From Earliella scabrosa (Eukaryota; Basidiomycota; Agaricomycetes; Polyporales; Polyporaceae), in assembly GCA_022605405.1 (NCBI GenBank), contig JABYQQ010000030.1, forward strand, positions 248,001 through 312,000: a stretch of DNA of 64,000 nucleotides. The letters are read 5' to 3'. A program made the position numbers and the translations under genes. Below are positions 47,151 to 58,155 of the stretch, in pieces (within the stretch, counting starts at the first letter, position 1; each line of letters starts with the position of its first letter). A model generated the notes under the pieces. It was given only the letters and a program-made list of their open reading frames with translations. It did no database searches and was not told the origin of the DNA.

Positions 47151-47881
47151 CTTGTGCACAGAACGTCCAGTGTCTTGCAAGCGATGTGGAGGAGATCACC
47201 TTTGCCCGCTGCATCTGTACGAAACCAGCGTCACTCTCGTGCCGGGCTGCAACGCCTGCAAGGTGAGCCTGTGTCGTCGGATTGCTTGCATCAGGTGTCT
47301 CGCTGGCCGCCGTCGTCCGGAAAAACGTCTCGAAACGCTTTGCCTCCTCTCTGTGCCTTTCCAGTAAGTGCCTACCACACGACCACGTTCAACTGAATCA
47401 CTTACGAGTCTTGTATTATGGCCACTTCCATCTCCCGAGCCTGGTCCTTCTGGCAGTTCTCTTGCCGGGTCCGCATAGCGTGACCCGTCCGCACGCCGGT
47501 TAGTTGCTTCTCACCCTCTCTCCACACAGCCTCGGACTTGTACCGCATAAGCTCAGAATAGTCTAACCTTCCCGCCCTTTCCAGGCTCTTGAGAAGCTCC
47601 TCGCCTTCCAGTTCTTCAACTTCATCATCATCAGACGTGTCTGCGTCCTCGCCATCATCAACATCATTGTGTTCCGACCCAGAGACTCCAATGCTGCTTG
47701 CCCATGGCTGTGAAGTATCCAAGTCAACCCCAACCACCGGTAGAGTGCATGACTCGGACTCGTTCGCGTGGGCGGATCGTTCGGGACTGCATGAAACCGG
47801 CCTTGTGGTGTTCCGAGCTCGAGCACGGCCCTTGCGAGCTCGTGCGGCTGCTGCAAGCTGGGCCTTGGTTCGTCGGGACAT
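47137..47881 (-). CDS. ORF1 of the Tc1/mariner-type element
   Basis: Start ATG at 47881 (MSRRTKAQLAAAARARKGRA), exon 1 to 47406, a 49 nt GT-AG intron (47357-47405), exon 2 to the stop at 47137. Basic N-terminus, then a strongly acidic middle (DVDDGEDADTSDDDEVEELE) and a helical Glu/Arg/Lys end that continues HREEAKRFETFF..AARHESDAGFVQMQ. Its stop overlaps the ORF2 start by 14 nt (ATGTCAGTCAGTAA), so the two may be alternative splice products or a fused N-terminal domain; ARQASDAAFVQQMD at the start of ORF2 echoes ARHESDAGFVQMQ. Likely role is DNA binding or helper, inferred only from context. Confidence 0.55.
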
Positions 47882-48129
47882 GGTCAGCCTTGGAGGGGGT
47901 GTACAAGTGGTTGTATGTTGAATAGACAAGTCCGTCAACCAATTCTCATTGTTGTATCACATGTTGTGGTTACATGATATCATCCTGGCCTCTGCGACCA
48001 GTGGCGGCGAGACATCCCCGACCACATACAATGTTGCTCCGGTTACCGTGCCGGCACGTGACTTCTGTCGGGCGCTTAGTGAGTGCTTACGGCTGTCACA
48101 AATTGGTGGTGTTTAGCTAAACTGTACCA

Positions 48130-48351
48130 TAGCTGCCAGGCGTTTCCCTCAATCCTCGCGATTAAGGGCGCCATAATCATGGTGATTACCCGCGATCAGC
48201 GCTGTTTAATCCTGGGATTACCTCAGGATTATCCTGTATCCCGGGATCAACTCCTCAGATGACTTACAGGTCACCCAGCGCCCATTGTTACTGGGCAAGA
48301 TGATCTGAAACCCCCTTTAGTTACTGTGTCACGATTATCCTAAGTATTGAA
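48130..48351 (+). repeat. tRNA-derived SINE-like element, copy 2, body
   Basis: Continues copy 2 after the transposon: TAGCTGCCAGGCG, AAGGGCGCCATAATCATGG, GCCCATTGTTACTGGGCAAG, ending CCTAAGTATTGAA at 48351. It matches copy 1 base for base over long stretches. Confidence 0.7.
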
Positions 48352-48776
48352 GTCACTGCATTAATGGGGAGCACAAGCAAACATTATTGCAGGTCTTTTG
48401 AGCCTTTACTGAGGGCCCCTCATGCCAACACGCAAATGTGTGACCAGTTGCCACTTCTCGGAGTCGGCTTCTTGTCAGTCTCCAGCTGGCCAGTACAGCC
48501 ACATGAGCGAGTAGCGCTCGCACGCATGCAAAACGAAACTTCATATCATTCTGAACATTGCTGTAATACAATTGTAAGAAGAGAGATCCTCTGCTGTCCA
48601 CATCTTTGTGATCAAAAAATAAAAGTTTGCTATGAAGCGGACAGCGTGTGCAGACTGGAAGACGGAGGAACCGGTAGCAACTGCAGAGTTGGTCATGTCA
48701 AGAGGATAAGGGGCTACTCTTGTGGAATGGGAGTGATTGTTGAGCTATACAGCAAGAACATTGTTAAGGGTGAGGG
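48352..48776 (+). other. Unassigned frame, possible Helitron N-terminal relic
   Basis: One plus frame (48364-48795) reads NETSYHSEHCCNTIVRREIL, which resembles YQCEHCCNSIDW of Helitron relic 2. Nothing else is recognisable. Confidence 0.25.
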
Positions 48777-48784
48777 GAGGGAGC

Positions 48785-49499
48785 TAGTGTTGTAAAGTCC
48801 GGTCAAGTCCAGTTATTTGACCTCTCTGGAGATAACCAGACTTTTGACCAGACCTGACCTGTTCAGTTTGAGAGAACCAGACCAAATGTTCAGTTCTACT
48901 ACAACCTGACTGAACCTCGGTCCGGTTCTCAGTTATAACCAGTTCTGAACTGATTGTGGAGTGGCTATGCTGAAAATAGATGTTTTTGTCAAATCGTAGC
49001 CCGAAGCCATGGGAATCAAACAGTATACATAACTATACATTTTAGATTAAAACTGAATGTGCTATATTCAAAATAAACTTGCCCATATTGGAACAGATGG
49101 TTTGTTTTCAGAGTTTTCCGCAGGCGCTTAGGCACTAGACCTGGCACCTATGCTACCAGATTGGGTGTGTTGGCATTTGTCAGCCTGAAAGACAGCCCAT
49201 CTGTCCCAAAATGGGCAAGTTTATTTTGATTCTAGAACACTCAGTTCTCATCCAAAGTCTATAGTGTTATCTACCGTTGAAATTGTAGAATTATTGGCTA
49301 CAATATGGGATACTATTTACAGATGGTCGTGATTGGTTTGAACCAGTTATGGACCGGTTCTGATATACAGCCGCCAAAAATAACCCGACCTGAACTGATG
49401 ACTTGACCGATCATTTTCTGGTTCTGGTCCAGTTTTTTAAATTGGATCAGGTTATTTTTTGGGTTTTAACCAGTCCTAGAACCCAACTTTACAACACTA
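48785..49499. mobile_element. hAT-like non-autonomous element, copy 2, 715 bp
   Basis: TIRs TAGTGTTGTAAAGT at both ends. Flanks GAGGGAGC (48777-48784) and GAGGGAGT (49500-49507) match 7 of 8. Collinear with the reverse of copy 1 at 29027-29743, but most ACCGGT/CCGG sites there are ACCAGT/CCAG or TCGG here. Confidence 0.85.
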
Positions 49500-49507
49500 G
49501 AGGGAGT

Positions 49508-51625
49508 AGCAATGGAGGCTGCACTCAGATCCAGCGACACTAGGACAGGGGAGAAGAGCCAGGGGCTTGAACAGGCGTTGGTGTTTGAGTGGAGTTCTAA
49601 GTGCTTGTGCAAAACAAGTGCCCTGGAACAGAGGAATATTAACATACTTAGATCTGTCTGACTGTAGGTCGCTTTGCTCGCTACATGACCTATGTGTTGC
49701 GTACAGCAAGGAGAGGCTCTAAACAAGACATCAAGAGTGCTTAAAGTACAACAGACAAGTGTAACTGTGATAGGAGCTATTGTTCTGCCGTAGACACAAA
49801 TCGCCATATGAAACAGCATATCAAGCATAATGTCTGAAAGAAAGCAATATGTGCAATATGTATGTCATTTGCAGTATAGGCATTGTAACAAAAACCTGTG
49901 CACATAGTCAGTCAGAGCTCTGCAAGAACGTGTATTGTCTAATACAAACTTTGGGTGAATCAAGCAGATGTCATGCAGGGGTATAAACATTTCCTCAAGG
50001 AATGCGAGGGAAAGTGTACCAAGATGACAGTGGTTGTCTCGATCACAACAATCCTGATGTGAGCCACTTTCAAAGGCGATTGCTGGTGGGACAGCTTGGT
50101 GGGGCATGACAATGCAGAGTGAGTGTCCAATACGACTGTTGATACATGCAAGGGAGCTGTGTTGGCAGACTTGCAGAATTGTGCAAGAAAGGTGTGCTGG
50201 CAGTCAACAACAATGATGCATATGACTCCAAAGATGGAAACTTAAGTCCATTCGTGCTGGACATGAAATGTGAACTTGACATAGGGCCACAGGTCCTCTG
50301 GTGGTACTGCAGCGGTAGACGAGAATCTCCACCTGACAAAGATTCACCACAATGACTGGGCCAAGTGTGGTGTAGACTTCGACATTTCTGCGGTGACAGT
50401 TGACATAGTAGAAATTGACTTTCTGCCCAACATTGAACAATTCAGAACACGTCATGGTTTGATGCAGTGAAGCTGCAGAAGTAGGCGTTGCAGTGCCACA
50501 CGAACTCCAACAAGAATCCATCATCAGTCCACTTGAATGGTAACATGCAGCCCTGGCAAATGGTGGGTGTCGATGATTTGTGAGACATGGGTATTGGTGA
50601 CATGTTGTGGGTCTGCAAGCTTTGAGTGGATCAATTGTATATGTGACAGGAAGCATCTCTGGGGAAAGGAAGCAGTGAAGAAGTGTGATTGTGAACTGTC
50701 ATTAGTGACATCCAGTCCCAAGCGATTGGGGCGGAGACCCTCCTCATGCTCATTGGTGGAGTCATTGTCCAGTGCGCCATCACCCAGCTCATGTTGCCAT
50801 CCCCTCTGGCTCACTCGTATACACCATCTCTGCCCTCACTGCCCCCCTCACTGCCCCCCTCCTGCCACCCTCACTGCTGCCCTCACTGCTGCCCTCACCT
50901 CTGCTCTCATCTCCACCCTCAGCGGTGGTTGACTCATGCCAAGTCTAACTACCGGCTTGCAGTCATCGACATCAAGGGCAGCTAGCCATGGGAGGTCAAG
51001 TCATGGGGTCCATGGCCAGCTCATATGCCACCAGGAGCAAATCAGACCAAAAAGACAGGTCTTGGATCACAGGTCTAAGATGTGCAGCCCCAGTGAAAAG
51101 TTGTTCTGCACCCTGCCGCTGCCAAATGCCACGGTACACCAGCGCCAAAATTCATCTGTGCCAGGTATCTGCGGCAGCACCCTGAAGGGTGCTTTGCATG
51201 CATCATCGGTGGTTTGACATGCATCTGCGAGCACTGGTCAACACTTCTGACACACTGAACTGGGCCTCTTGCGCTCTTCTGCCATCAGGGCTATGTCAGG
51301 TGTGCATTGGGACATGGCAGGACAGGGCATGATGTCTGTGTGTACAGGGCCTGTGCGGTGTATATGTAGTCTTTGTCTTCTCCCCTCCCACTCCTGTTGT
51401 ACAAGCTACCCACCTTGACAGTTATATGTGCATTAACTCTACTTGAATGACCAGACAAGCTCAGCCCAAGCTGGAGGAACCACTGCAGCCCGAACTCCAA
51501 AAATTGTCCTATGCAGCTGTCACATAGAATGCAAAGGCAGGCAAGACGTTGAGCGTGGTGTATGGAAGGCCCACTGTCAGTTCTGTCTTGTCAACAGCTC
51601 ATTTTGTTCTCAAGAGACCTTGTGC
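49508..51625. other. Degenerate repeat DNA, no gene recognised
   Basis: Medium open frames on both strands (for example 50204-50656 minus, 50537-50932 plus) lack a motif I can defend. 50839-50920 is a low-complexity CCTCACTGC-type tandem run. Probably old transposon remains continuous with the Plavaka relic to the right. Confidence 0.4.
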
Positions 51626-51857
51626 TAGGGATCAGCACGGGTATTATTCTACAAAATTTGGAGCAGATCCAATAAGAATTGTGACCTCCAGAGTCACAAT
51701 TCTTATCAGATTGGCTTCAAACTTTGTAGAATTGTTTATTAGGTATCTCTCTCAGTTTTTATTCATTTCCCATGATCTCGATACCGTTAGAAAGCTGGAG
51801 AATTGGGCTACAAGATAGGCACTGAATAGATGCTGGGTAGAACCGTGCTCAGCCTTA
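51626..51857. mobile_element. hAT-like foldback MITE, degenerate, about 232 bp
   Basis: Ends TAGGGATCAGCACGG and (other strand) TAAGGCTGAGCACGG, and the right half parallels 33448-33738 (GTTAGAAAGC..GGGCTACA..ATAGGCAC). Contains a hairpin AAGAATTGTGAC/GTCACAATTCTT. No convincing 8 bp duplication, so one end may be rearranged. Confidence 0.6.
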
Positions 51858-52164
51858 AACCTGCGGGTATACCCATGCTTTTCCCTACCTTGCACCTCGT
51901 CACTCCAGGGGCGTGAGGGACTTCACAAAGACCAGTTCAATGCACACAAAGTAGAGCGCAGTGTCCAGCACCCCTGGTTAGTGTTCAGACTGCTCACGGC
52001 AGTTTCATGTGGGGGGGCAATAGCCACAAATGATGTTGCGTTGAGAAGAATGAAGATGTCAAGGAGGGGGCAGCCATGAAGGAGGAGGAGGCACTTGCAG
52101 ACAAGGGATTTCACTTGGTCACTGGGCTCAATCTGCGTGCACCCTCTCCAATGTGCGGGGAGGT
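51858..52164. other. No gene recognised
   Basis: Lead-in to the Plavaka relic. Short frames only. Confidence 0.4.
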
Positions 52165-52480
52165 ACTGGCCTGCAAATTCTGCAGAAGCTGCCACTCTCT
52201 TGATTAATGTTAAGCTCGAGGATTTCAAGGACTCTCTCAAGTTCATTGAACTACTCAAAGAGGCAACACTGGAGAACAGTGGCCTGACTAAGGAGCAACT
52301 CACTTGCCTGCACAATTCTGTGCGAGAGAAGTTCATCATTGATGATCCCGTTGTTTGCCTGTCAATTGTGCTCTTCACGCTGGAGAACACGTTGCAAGAA
52401 TGCTACAATGCAGTGCGTGATGCAATCATCATGTACTCGCTGGACCACCAAGTGCTGATGCTCTACAAGGTGCTACATAT
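52165..52480 (+). pseudogene. Plavaka-like transposase relic, N-terminal part
   Basis: Reads KFIELLKEATLENSGLTKEQ, LTCLHNSVREKFIIDDPVVC and CYNAVRDAIIMYS. This follows the N-terminal order of Plavaka-type transposases (helical 'f.d.Lk.A.Ledsgls.e..erLrnp', 'ddp.lrlaid', 'eetYn.vr.ai'). It breaks up after 52480. A gypsy element then separates it from its core remnant at 59244. Confidence 0.55.
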
Positions 52481-52612
52481 CCATGGGTCATGCATGTGTC
52501 CTCACCCTGTATGTGATCTAGATACAATTGTTTATCAAGAGGGCTACGGGCCTACTTGAGGTCCAGAATGTTATGTGCGTGAAATCGTGCACGAGGCTCA
52601 CCTTGCAAAGAA

Positions 52613-52765
52613 CTAGGGAATAGCACGTCACACTTGGGCCATATACACACATTGATCAAACCCTTCAACCCTTGCCAAGGGTCAAGGTTTTGACAAGAGT
52701 CTTGAGAAGTCAACCCTTACCCTTACTCTTCATCGGTACCCTTGCAAACCCTTGCTATTCCCTAG
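52613..52765. repeat. Inverted repeat, 153 bp
   Basis: CTAGGGAATAGCA at 52613 is mirrored by TGCTATTCCCTAG ending 52765. No duplicated flank is visible. Possibly a small TIR element. Confidence 0.5.
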
Positions 52766-52777
52766 TCATCAGTTTAC

Positions 52778-53230
52778 TGTCGCGACCTGGGGTCAAGCGA
52801 GACGAGGAGGGAACGACGAGGCGAGCGAGGGCGTCCGACGAGCGCTTGTGCAGCGAGAGTGGAGCAAGGCTCGACACGCAGGGCTGGAGACAAGTTGTAT
52901 TGAGCGAAGTATCTACAGCGAAGTACAGAGGAGGCTTACCTGGAGACAAGAGGTCGAAACTGAGGTCTCCAGGTAGCAAGTGCTAGGGCTTATATCTACA
53001 GTTAGATTCTAGAACAATAGCGCTGGGAGAACAATAGAACAATAGCGTGACGGAACAATGGAGGAAGTACAATGGTGCGACGACAATTGTGTCCGGAACA
53101 AAGGAGAAGAAACAAAAGGGTGTCTTGGGGATGAAAGTACAATGGGGATTGTGGACAATAGAAACAGTAAACGGTTGTGAACGGTGGTTAGTTGGGCGCT
53201 TCCCTAGGCGCTGAGGGACCGTTCGTGACA
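52778..53230 (-). repeat. 3' LTR of the gypsy element
   Basis: 453 bp, TGTCGCGACC...TTCGTGACA on the plus strand. Contains 7 extra bases (TTCTAGA-type) relative to the other LTR near 53008. Confidence 0.93.
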
Positions 53231-53243
53231 GTACCCCCCTCCT
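53231..53243 (-). other. Polypurine tract
   Basis: AGGAGGGGGGTAC on the minus strand directly abuts the 3' LTR, the expected plus-strand primer site. Confidence 0.8.
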
Positions 53244-53256
53244 AAGGCTCGTGTCC

Positions 53257-53898
53257 TCATGAGCGACACTTCTTGGAGATGTAGAGTTTGTGAGGTTCAT
53301 CAGCGTCGGGATGTCTGGTGTGGAACGCCTCTACCAGCTCAGCAGCATGTTCAACATCCGCTGCATCCTCCCAAGAGTCATTCTCCGGACCCCATCCTTT
53401 CCATCGGACCAAGTACTGCAGCTTGTGCCATCTGCCCCACCGGCGCGAGTTACGGATTTCCTCCACCTCGTATTCTTCCTCGCCCTCAACCTCAATTGGG
53501 GCTGGTTCAGGAGGGACCCGTCCTGGCAGCGTACTCTGCTTGTGTGCGTGAAGGAGGGAGACATGGAACACCGGATGGATCTTCATTGTGTGGGGCAACT
53601 TGAGTTCGTATGCAAGTTCACCAACACGCCGTACAACTGGATACGGGCCTGCGAACTTGTCGGCGAGCTTCTTAGGGATGTCTGAGAACCTCAAGTTGCG
53701 CGTGTCCAGCCACACTTTCTGTCCAGGTGTGAACGTCGGAGTGTCCTGCGCATGGCGGTCGAAGTACTCCTTTATACGCTCTGCTGCCAGTGTCAATGCA
53801 GCGGTGGCGTCCTCGCGTGCCTTGGCAAGTTCTGCGAGCCGTTCATTGGCTGCAGGTACTTGTGTCCGGGTTGGCAGGGACCAGGAACTGTGGTTCAT
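53257..53898 (-). pseudogene. gypsy integrase C-terminus and chromodomain
   Basis: Open frame continuing the integrase in a shifted frame. PGQKVWLDTRNLRFS and KLPHTMKIHPVFHVSLL form the usual integrase tail, then a chromodomain with YEVEEIRNSRRW, LQYLVRWKGWGPENDSWED and a C-terminal helix. Chromodomains direct such elements to modified histone H3. A one-base frameshift near 53865, just after YEPQFLVPANPDT in the upstream frame, separates it from the catalytic core. Confidence 0.88.
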
Positions 53899-56566
53899 AT
53901 CCGTACATCAGGAAGAAGGGGGAGTACCCAGTCGATGAGTGAACTCTGGCGTTGAGTGCGTACTCCGCGATGGGGAGCCACTTGACCCAGTCATCTCGTC
54001 GTTGACTGCAGAACGCTCGCAGGTACGCCTCTACTTCCTGATTGAACTGCTCCGACTGTCCGTCGGTCTGGGGATGGTACGCAGTGGACAGGGCACTCTC
54101 GATGCCTAAGCCCTTTAGAATGGCACGGAACAGGTCTGCAGCGAACTGGGGGCCTCGGTCCGAGATGATCTTTCGGGGCAGCCCATGCAGACGGAAGTAT
54201 TCCCGAATGAAGACGTCTGCTGCTCCTCCGGCATCGATCTCGTCGCTGCAAGGTACCAGGTGCACCAGCTTTCCGTGCCTGTCTGCCATGAGTTGGATCA
54301 CATTGTGGCCATCGATCTCAGGAAGGCCGACAATGTAGTCACAAGTGACGATTTGTCTGGGCCTCTCAGGGATTTCGTTGGGCTTGAGAAGACCTTGAGG
54401 TCGACTTCGTACGGGTTTAGTGCGTCCACAAGTGTCGCACGTCCCCACGTACTCTTTGACGAATTTGCCCATCCCTGGCCACCAGTAGTTGCGCGATACC
54501 AACTCGAGCGTTTTCCACTGCCCTGGGTGTCCCGCAGGAGGTACATCGTGGTGAAGTCGGACGATCTCAGTGTGGAGTGCCTCATCTTTCGGTACATAGA
54601 CCTTTCCTCGGTAGAGGATGAGGCCTTGCTCGACATTCCAATCGACGAGGTCACTCTGGAGTCGCGCTGGTCCCAGCTTCTCCACTTTCTGTAGAGCTTC
54701 TGCTACCTCCTGTTCCCATTGGGAGCAAGTGCGAATACGCTTTAGCAGGGCTTTGTCGGCCACTACTGCATTGTGTCCTCTATGAGCTGCCAGCAGTCTG
54801 AACTGCTCCGGTCGTAGCACGATCTGGTCTAGGTTGTCATCGGCATCATCCTTCTGGTGATCAGGACGCCTGGAGAGCGCATCTGCACGTCCGTTGGATG
54901 TGCCGGGTTTGTGGGTGATCTCGAAGTCAAATCTAGACAGATACAGTGCCCATCGCGCCTGTCTACGAGTGAGATGTTGTGCAGTACGCCAATATTCGAG
55001 ATTCTTGTGGTCTGACTGAATCTCGAAACACCGTGGTAACCCTTCCAGGTAGTGGCGCCAGGCCTCTAAGGCCCGTATGATCGCAAGCATCTCTTTATCG
55101 TAGATCTCGTAGTTGCGCTCCGCCTCACTCATGGACTCGGAGTGAAAGGCGACCGGGTGCCATTTGCCATCGTCCTGTAGCTGTGCAAGTACCCCACCCG
55201 TTGCATATCCCGAGGCGTCCACCTCAATGCGTGTGTCTTTGGTCGGGTCGTACATGCACAGTACTGGGTTCTGGACAAAGCGACACTTCAGCTCGTCAAA
55301 GGCGTCCTGTTCCTCCTGTCCCCACTGCCAGGGCACGTTGCCTGTGAGACGATCCAAGGGTTTGCAAATGCGACTGAAGTCCTGGATGAATCTGCGATAG
55401 AAATTCGCAAATCTTCGGAACTTCCGGACATCAGACGCATTGCGCGGAGTAGGCCACTCCTGAATACCCTTTACTTTTACAGGATCCATCTCGACACGGT
55501 TGTGGGACACCAGAACACCGAGGTACTCGACCTTGGGGACCTCGAACTCGCATTTCTCCAGCTTGCAGAATAGATCGTGCTCTGCCAATCTTTTCAGGAC
55601 CTCGCGTGTAACGGCGTGATGTGTCTCAAGGTCGTTGGAGAAGATCAGGATGTCGTTTAAGTAGATCGTGATCTTTCCTTCGACAATGAGGTCTTTAAAG
55701 ATGTCGTTCATGTAAGCCGAGAAGGTGCTAGGCGAGTTGGTCAACCCAAAGAACATCACGTTCGGTTCGAAGAGCCCCCGGTTCGTGACGAACGCAGCTT
55801 TCCACTCATCTCCCGTCTTAATCCGGATGTTGTTGTATCCCCAACGGATGTCCAACTTAGTGAAGACCTTGGCTTGTTTGAGTCGATCCACCAGCTCTGA
55901 GACGAGAGGAATCGGGTACCGATTCTTCACCGTAATTTCGTTGAGCCGACGGTAGTCCTGTACGGGTCGCAGACTACCGTCCTTCTTTTTGATGAAGAAG
56001 AAGGGTGACGAAATGGGCGACTTCGACTCACTGATGTAGCCTTTAGCCAGGTTCTCCTGCAGGAACTTATCTAGTTCTACCTGCTCGTTGGGGGAAAGGG
56101 GATACACTCGTGAATGGAACATCTTGGCCTCTGGTACCAGTTCGATTTCGTGGTCGTACGGTCCGTGCTCGGGGAGCCGTTTTGACGCATCCTTGGAGAA
56201 CACGCGTAGATACTGGTGATACCATTCGGGCACAATCTGTTCCACCGGGCGCACTTCCTTCTTCTGGTACTCCTGCTCTGCAAGCTGCTGCGAGTATGTG
56301 TAGCCAGCCATTGCAAACAGTTGTGGGGCGTTGGACAAGGTGTGTCCTTGCTCCCAGGAGTACAGAAGGGTGTCCTCCGAGTTATCCCATTCAACCGGTA
56401 TACTCGACGGGGTGGTCGGTCCGAGGTCCTCCTCGACCATTACCGTGGCCCGTATCTTCCCTACTCTCTTAACCTTCCGCGTTTGCCGAGTACGTTGACG
56501 CGCCGTAGGCCTAACCCCCGTATCACGCGTGTCCGTCTGAGCAGGCGGTTGGTCTTTCAAGCAGGG
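53843..56566 (-). pseudogene. gypsy pol: RT, RNase H, integrase core
   Basis: Long frame after the in-frame TGA at 56567. RT has FTKLDIRWGYNNIRIK, FFGLTNSPSTF and IYLNDILIFSNDLE. The last is the active-site box, normally YLDD, here YLND, which would disable reverse transcription. RNase H follows (IEVDASGYATGGVLAQ, YEIYDKEMLAI, IQSDHKNLEYW). The integrase has an HHCC finger (HDVPPAGHPG..CDTCGRTK) and the acidic set VTCDYIVGLP, IISDRGPQFA, TDGQSEQFNQE. It ends in a frameshift near 53865. Confidence 0.92.
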
Positions 56567-57193
56567 TCAACACGACGCAGGACATCTGGACAGCTTCAAC
56601 ATCCCTTGATCCCAATCGACCTCGGGGTTGTGTTTGCGTAACCAGTCCAGTCCAATAATGATGTCCTCCATGCCAATGTCCGTGACCGTGAACACCACCT
56701 TCTCTCGGTGTGTTCCTATCTCCAATTCCAGGATGGCAACATCTGTGATCGTGCCATCACGATTCAGAGTTCCATCAATGTTATACAGCGGTATCGGCGT
56801 AGCCAACTTCCGCGTAACCACATGGTTCTCCTTGACGAACCGTCTACTCAGGAAGGTTGTAGTGGCGCCACTGTCCACCATGGCCACGACCTCCTTCCGG
56901 TGCTGCTTGCCGATTAGCTGTACTGGGACGTGAAAGTGTTGGCCATCACGATCTAGTTCATAGATAATCCCGGACCCGAGTACAGCAAACCGACTATTCG
57001 TACAAGGACCTACACCCGCAGCTGCTAGTGAGGTCCGGATCAAAAATCCTCCGTTTTCTCTGTCGCCTTTGCCGCAGCCAGCTGTTCCTGCAGCTGCTTC
57101 AGCTTGGCCTCCAATTGCTCGAATTGGGCGGCGGAGATTTTCTTGGCCTTGCAGTTGCGTGCAATGTGCCCTGGCTTGCCGCACTTGAAGCAC
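56567..57193 (-). pseudogene. gypsy aspartic protease
   Basis: VVAMVDSGATTTFLSRRFVK is the retropepsin active site (DSGA), and DIIIGLDWLRKH the distal flap/loop region. The frame overlaps the end of gag by about 150 bp in another frame, as expected for frameshifted gag-pol. It ends SRCPASC at a TGA (56569-56567) that is in frame with pol; CGA at this point would fit C-to-T change in a CpG. Confidence 0.88.
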
Positions 57194-58155
57194 GTGCGGG
57201 TCTCCGATTGCTGGTCGGTGCTCGTACCAGCGATCTGTTCCTTGGCCTTCCCTTTGAAGGGACGGAACTTGCTGGCCTTGATGGAAGCGAGGCCCTGGCT
57301 GATCTCGAGGACCTCCTTCTGCATCTTGGCGAAGGTCGAGACGTCGCGTCCGCTGGTGATGAGGGCGGTGCGCAACTGCTCAGGGAGGCCATCTCGGTAG
57401 CGCATGCGCTTGTCCTCTTCTCCGAGACCCGTCCGAGCGGCGACCGCGTTGAACTTGGCCGTCCACTCTTTGATGGTAGCCATCTTGGGACGCTGTGCCC
57501 CTCGATTGAGCTGTCGGAGCTCCTCGTACGCCGAGGCCTTGTCATCGACGGCGCAGAAGTGGGCTTTGAAGTCCACCTCGAAGGCTGCGAAATCGGCCCA
57601 GCAGGGCTGCGAGCCCCTCAACTGCGCGTAGTAGGGCAGCGCCCAGATCGCCGCGTCGTCCTTGAGAAAACCCAGAATCATCTGGAACTTCAGGTCGTTC
57701 GTGACTGCAGTGGGAAGGTTGTCGAAGAACGCCTTGGCCCGCGAGAGGAAGGCGAGAGCGGCGATGGGGTCCTTGCCATGGTACGGCTCAGGGGCGAGCA
57801 GCTTGACCAGGGTGTCGGGGATGGTGGTGGAGCCAGACATGGTGGCGGATTGGGAGGTCTGTACGACTACCGGTGTAGCGGTTGTTACAGGTTGTGCGAC
57901 CTGCGGCGTGGGTTGAGCAACCTGTGGCGGAGGCTGCGCTGTGGTGGGGGAGGGAGGGCGCGCGGATGGAACAGGTTTGGCAGGCGGGGAGTTGAGGATG
58001 ATAGTGGTTGCGGGTTCTTGGGCAGGCTGACTTGGTCCCGCAACAGCTGGGCCTGGAGAGGATGCGCGTCGTTCCTGTAAGCGTTGGGCAACGAGTGCAA
58101 TGCCGGGGAGGGCAGTGGTATGGGGTAGGAGGAGTGTTGGCGCGACTGGGAACAC
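57040..58155 (-). pseudogene. gypsy gag with CCHC knuckle
   Basis: Capsid region (LLAPEPYHGKDPIAALAFLS and following helices) and zinc knuckle TCFKCGKPGHIARNCKAKK near 57190-57130, then a helical tail ending TEKTEDF. The N-terminal part is Pro/Ala-rich. An overlapping upstream frame (58441-57788) reads LEKCTEHNANVIRAIFGLPV, which looks like the true N-terminus in another frame, implying a frameshift near 58120. Confidence 0.85.

Larger units (their letters stand above)
44397..48129 (-). mobile_element. Tc1/mariner-type DNA transposon, 3733 bp
   Basis: TIRs of 37 bp begin TGGTGCAGTTCAGCTAAAC (left) and TGGTACAGTTTAGCTAAAC (right, other strand), 2 mismatches. TA duplication: T41600/A44396 (split by D2) and 48130-48131. 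Excision restores the SINE sequence GCATTTTAGC seen in copy 1. A subterminal motif ACCGTGC..GCACGTG..GGGCGCTTA occurs near both ends. Encodes the genes below. Confidence 0.9.

Noticed and set aside
50839..50920. Pro/Cys-rich coding exon
   Set aside because: The sequence is a simple CCTCACTGC tandem run; apparent residues are an artefact of low complexity.
51618..51865. Target duplication around the third TAAGG-type MITE
   Set aside because: Flanks CCTTGTGC and AACCTGCG do not match, so I do not claim a duplication there.
57028..58080. 350-residue plus-strand frame
   Set aside because: It is the antisense shadow of the GC-rich gypsy gag, which has a zinc knuckle on the other strand.
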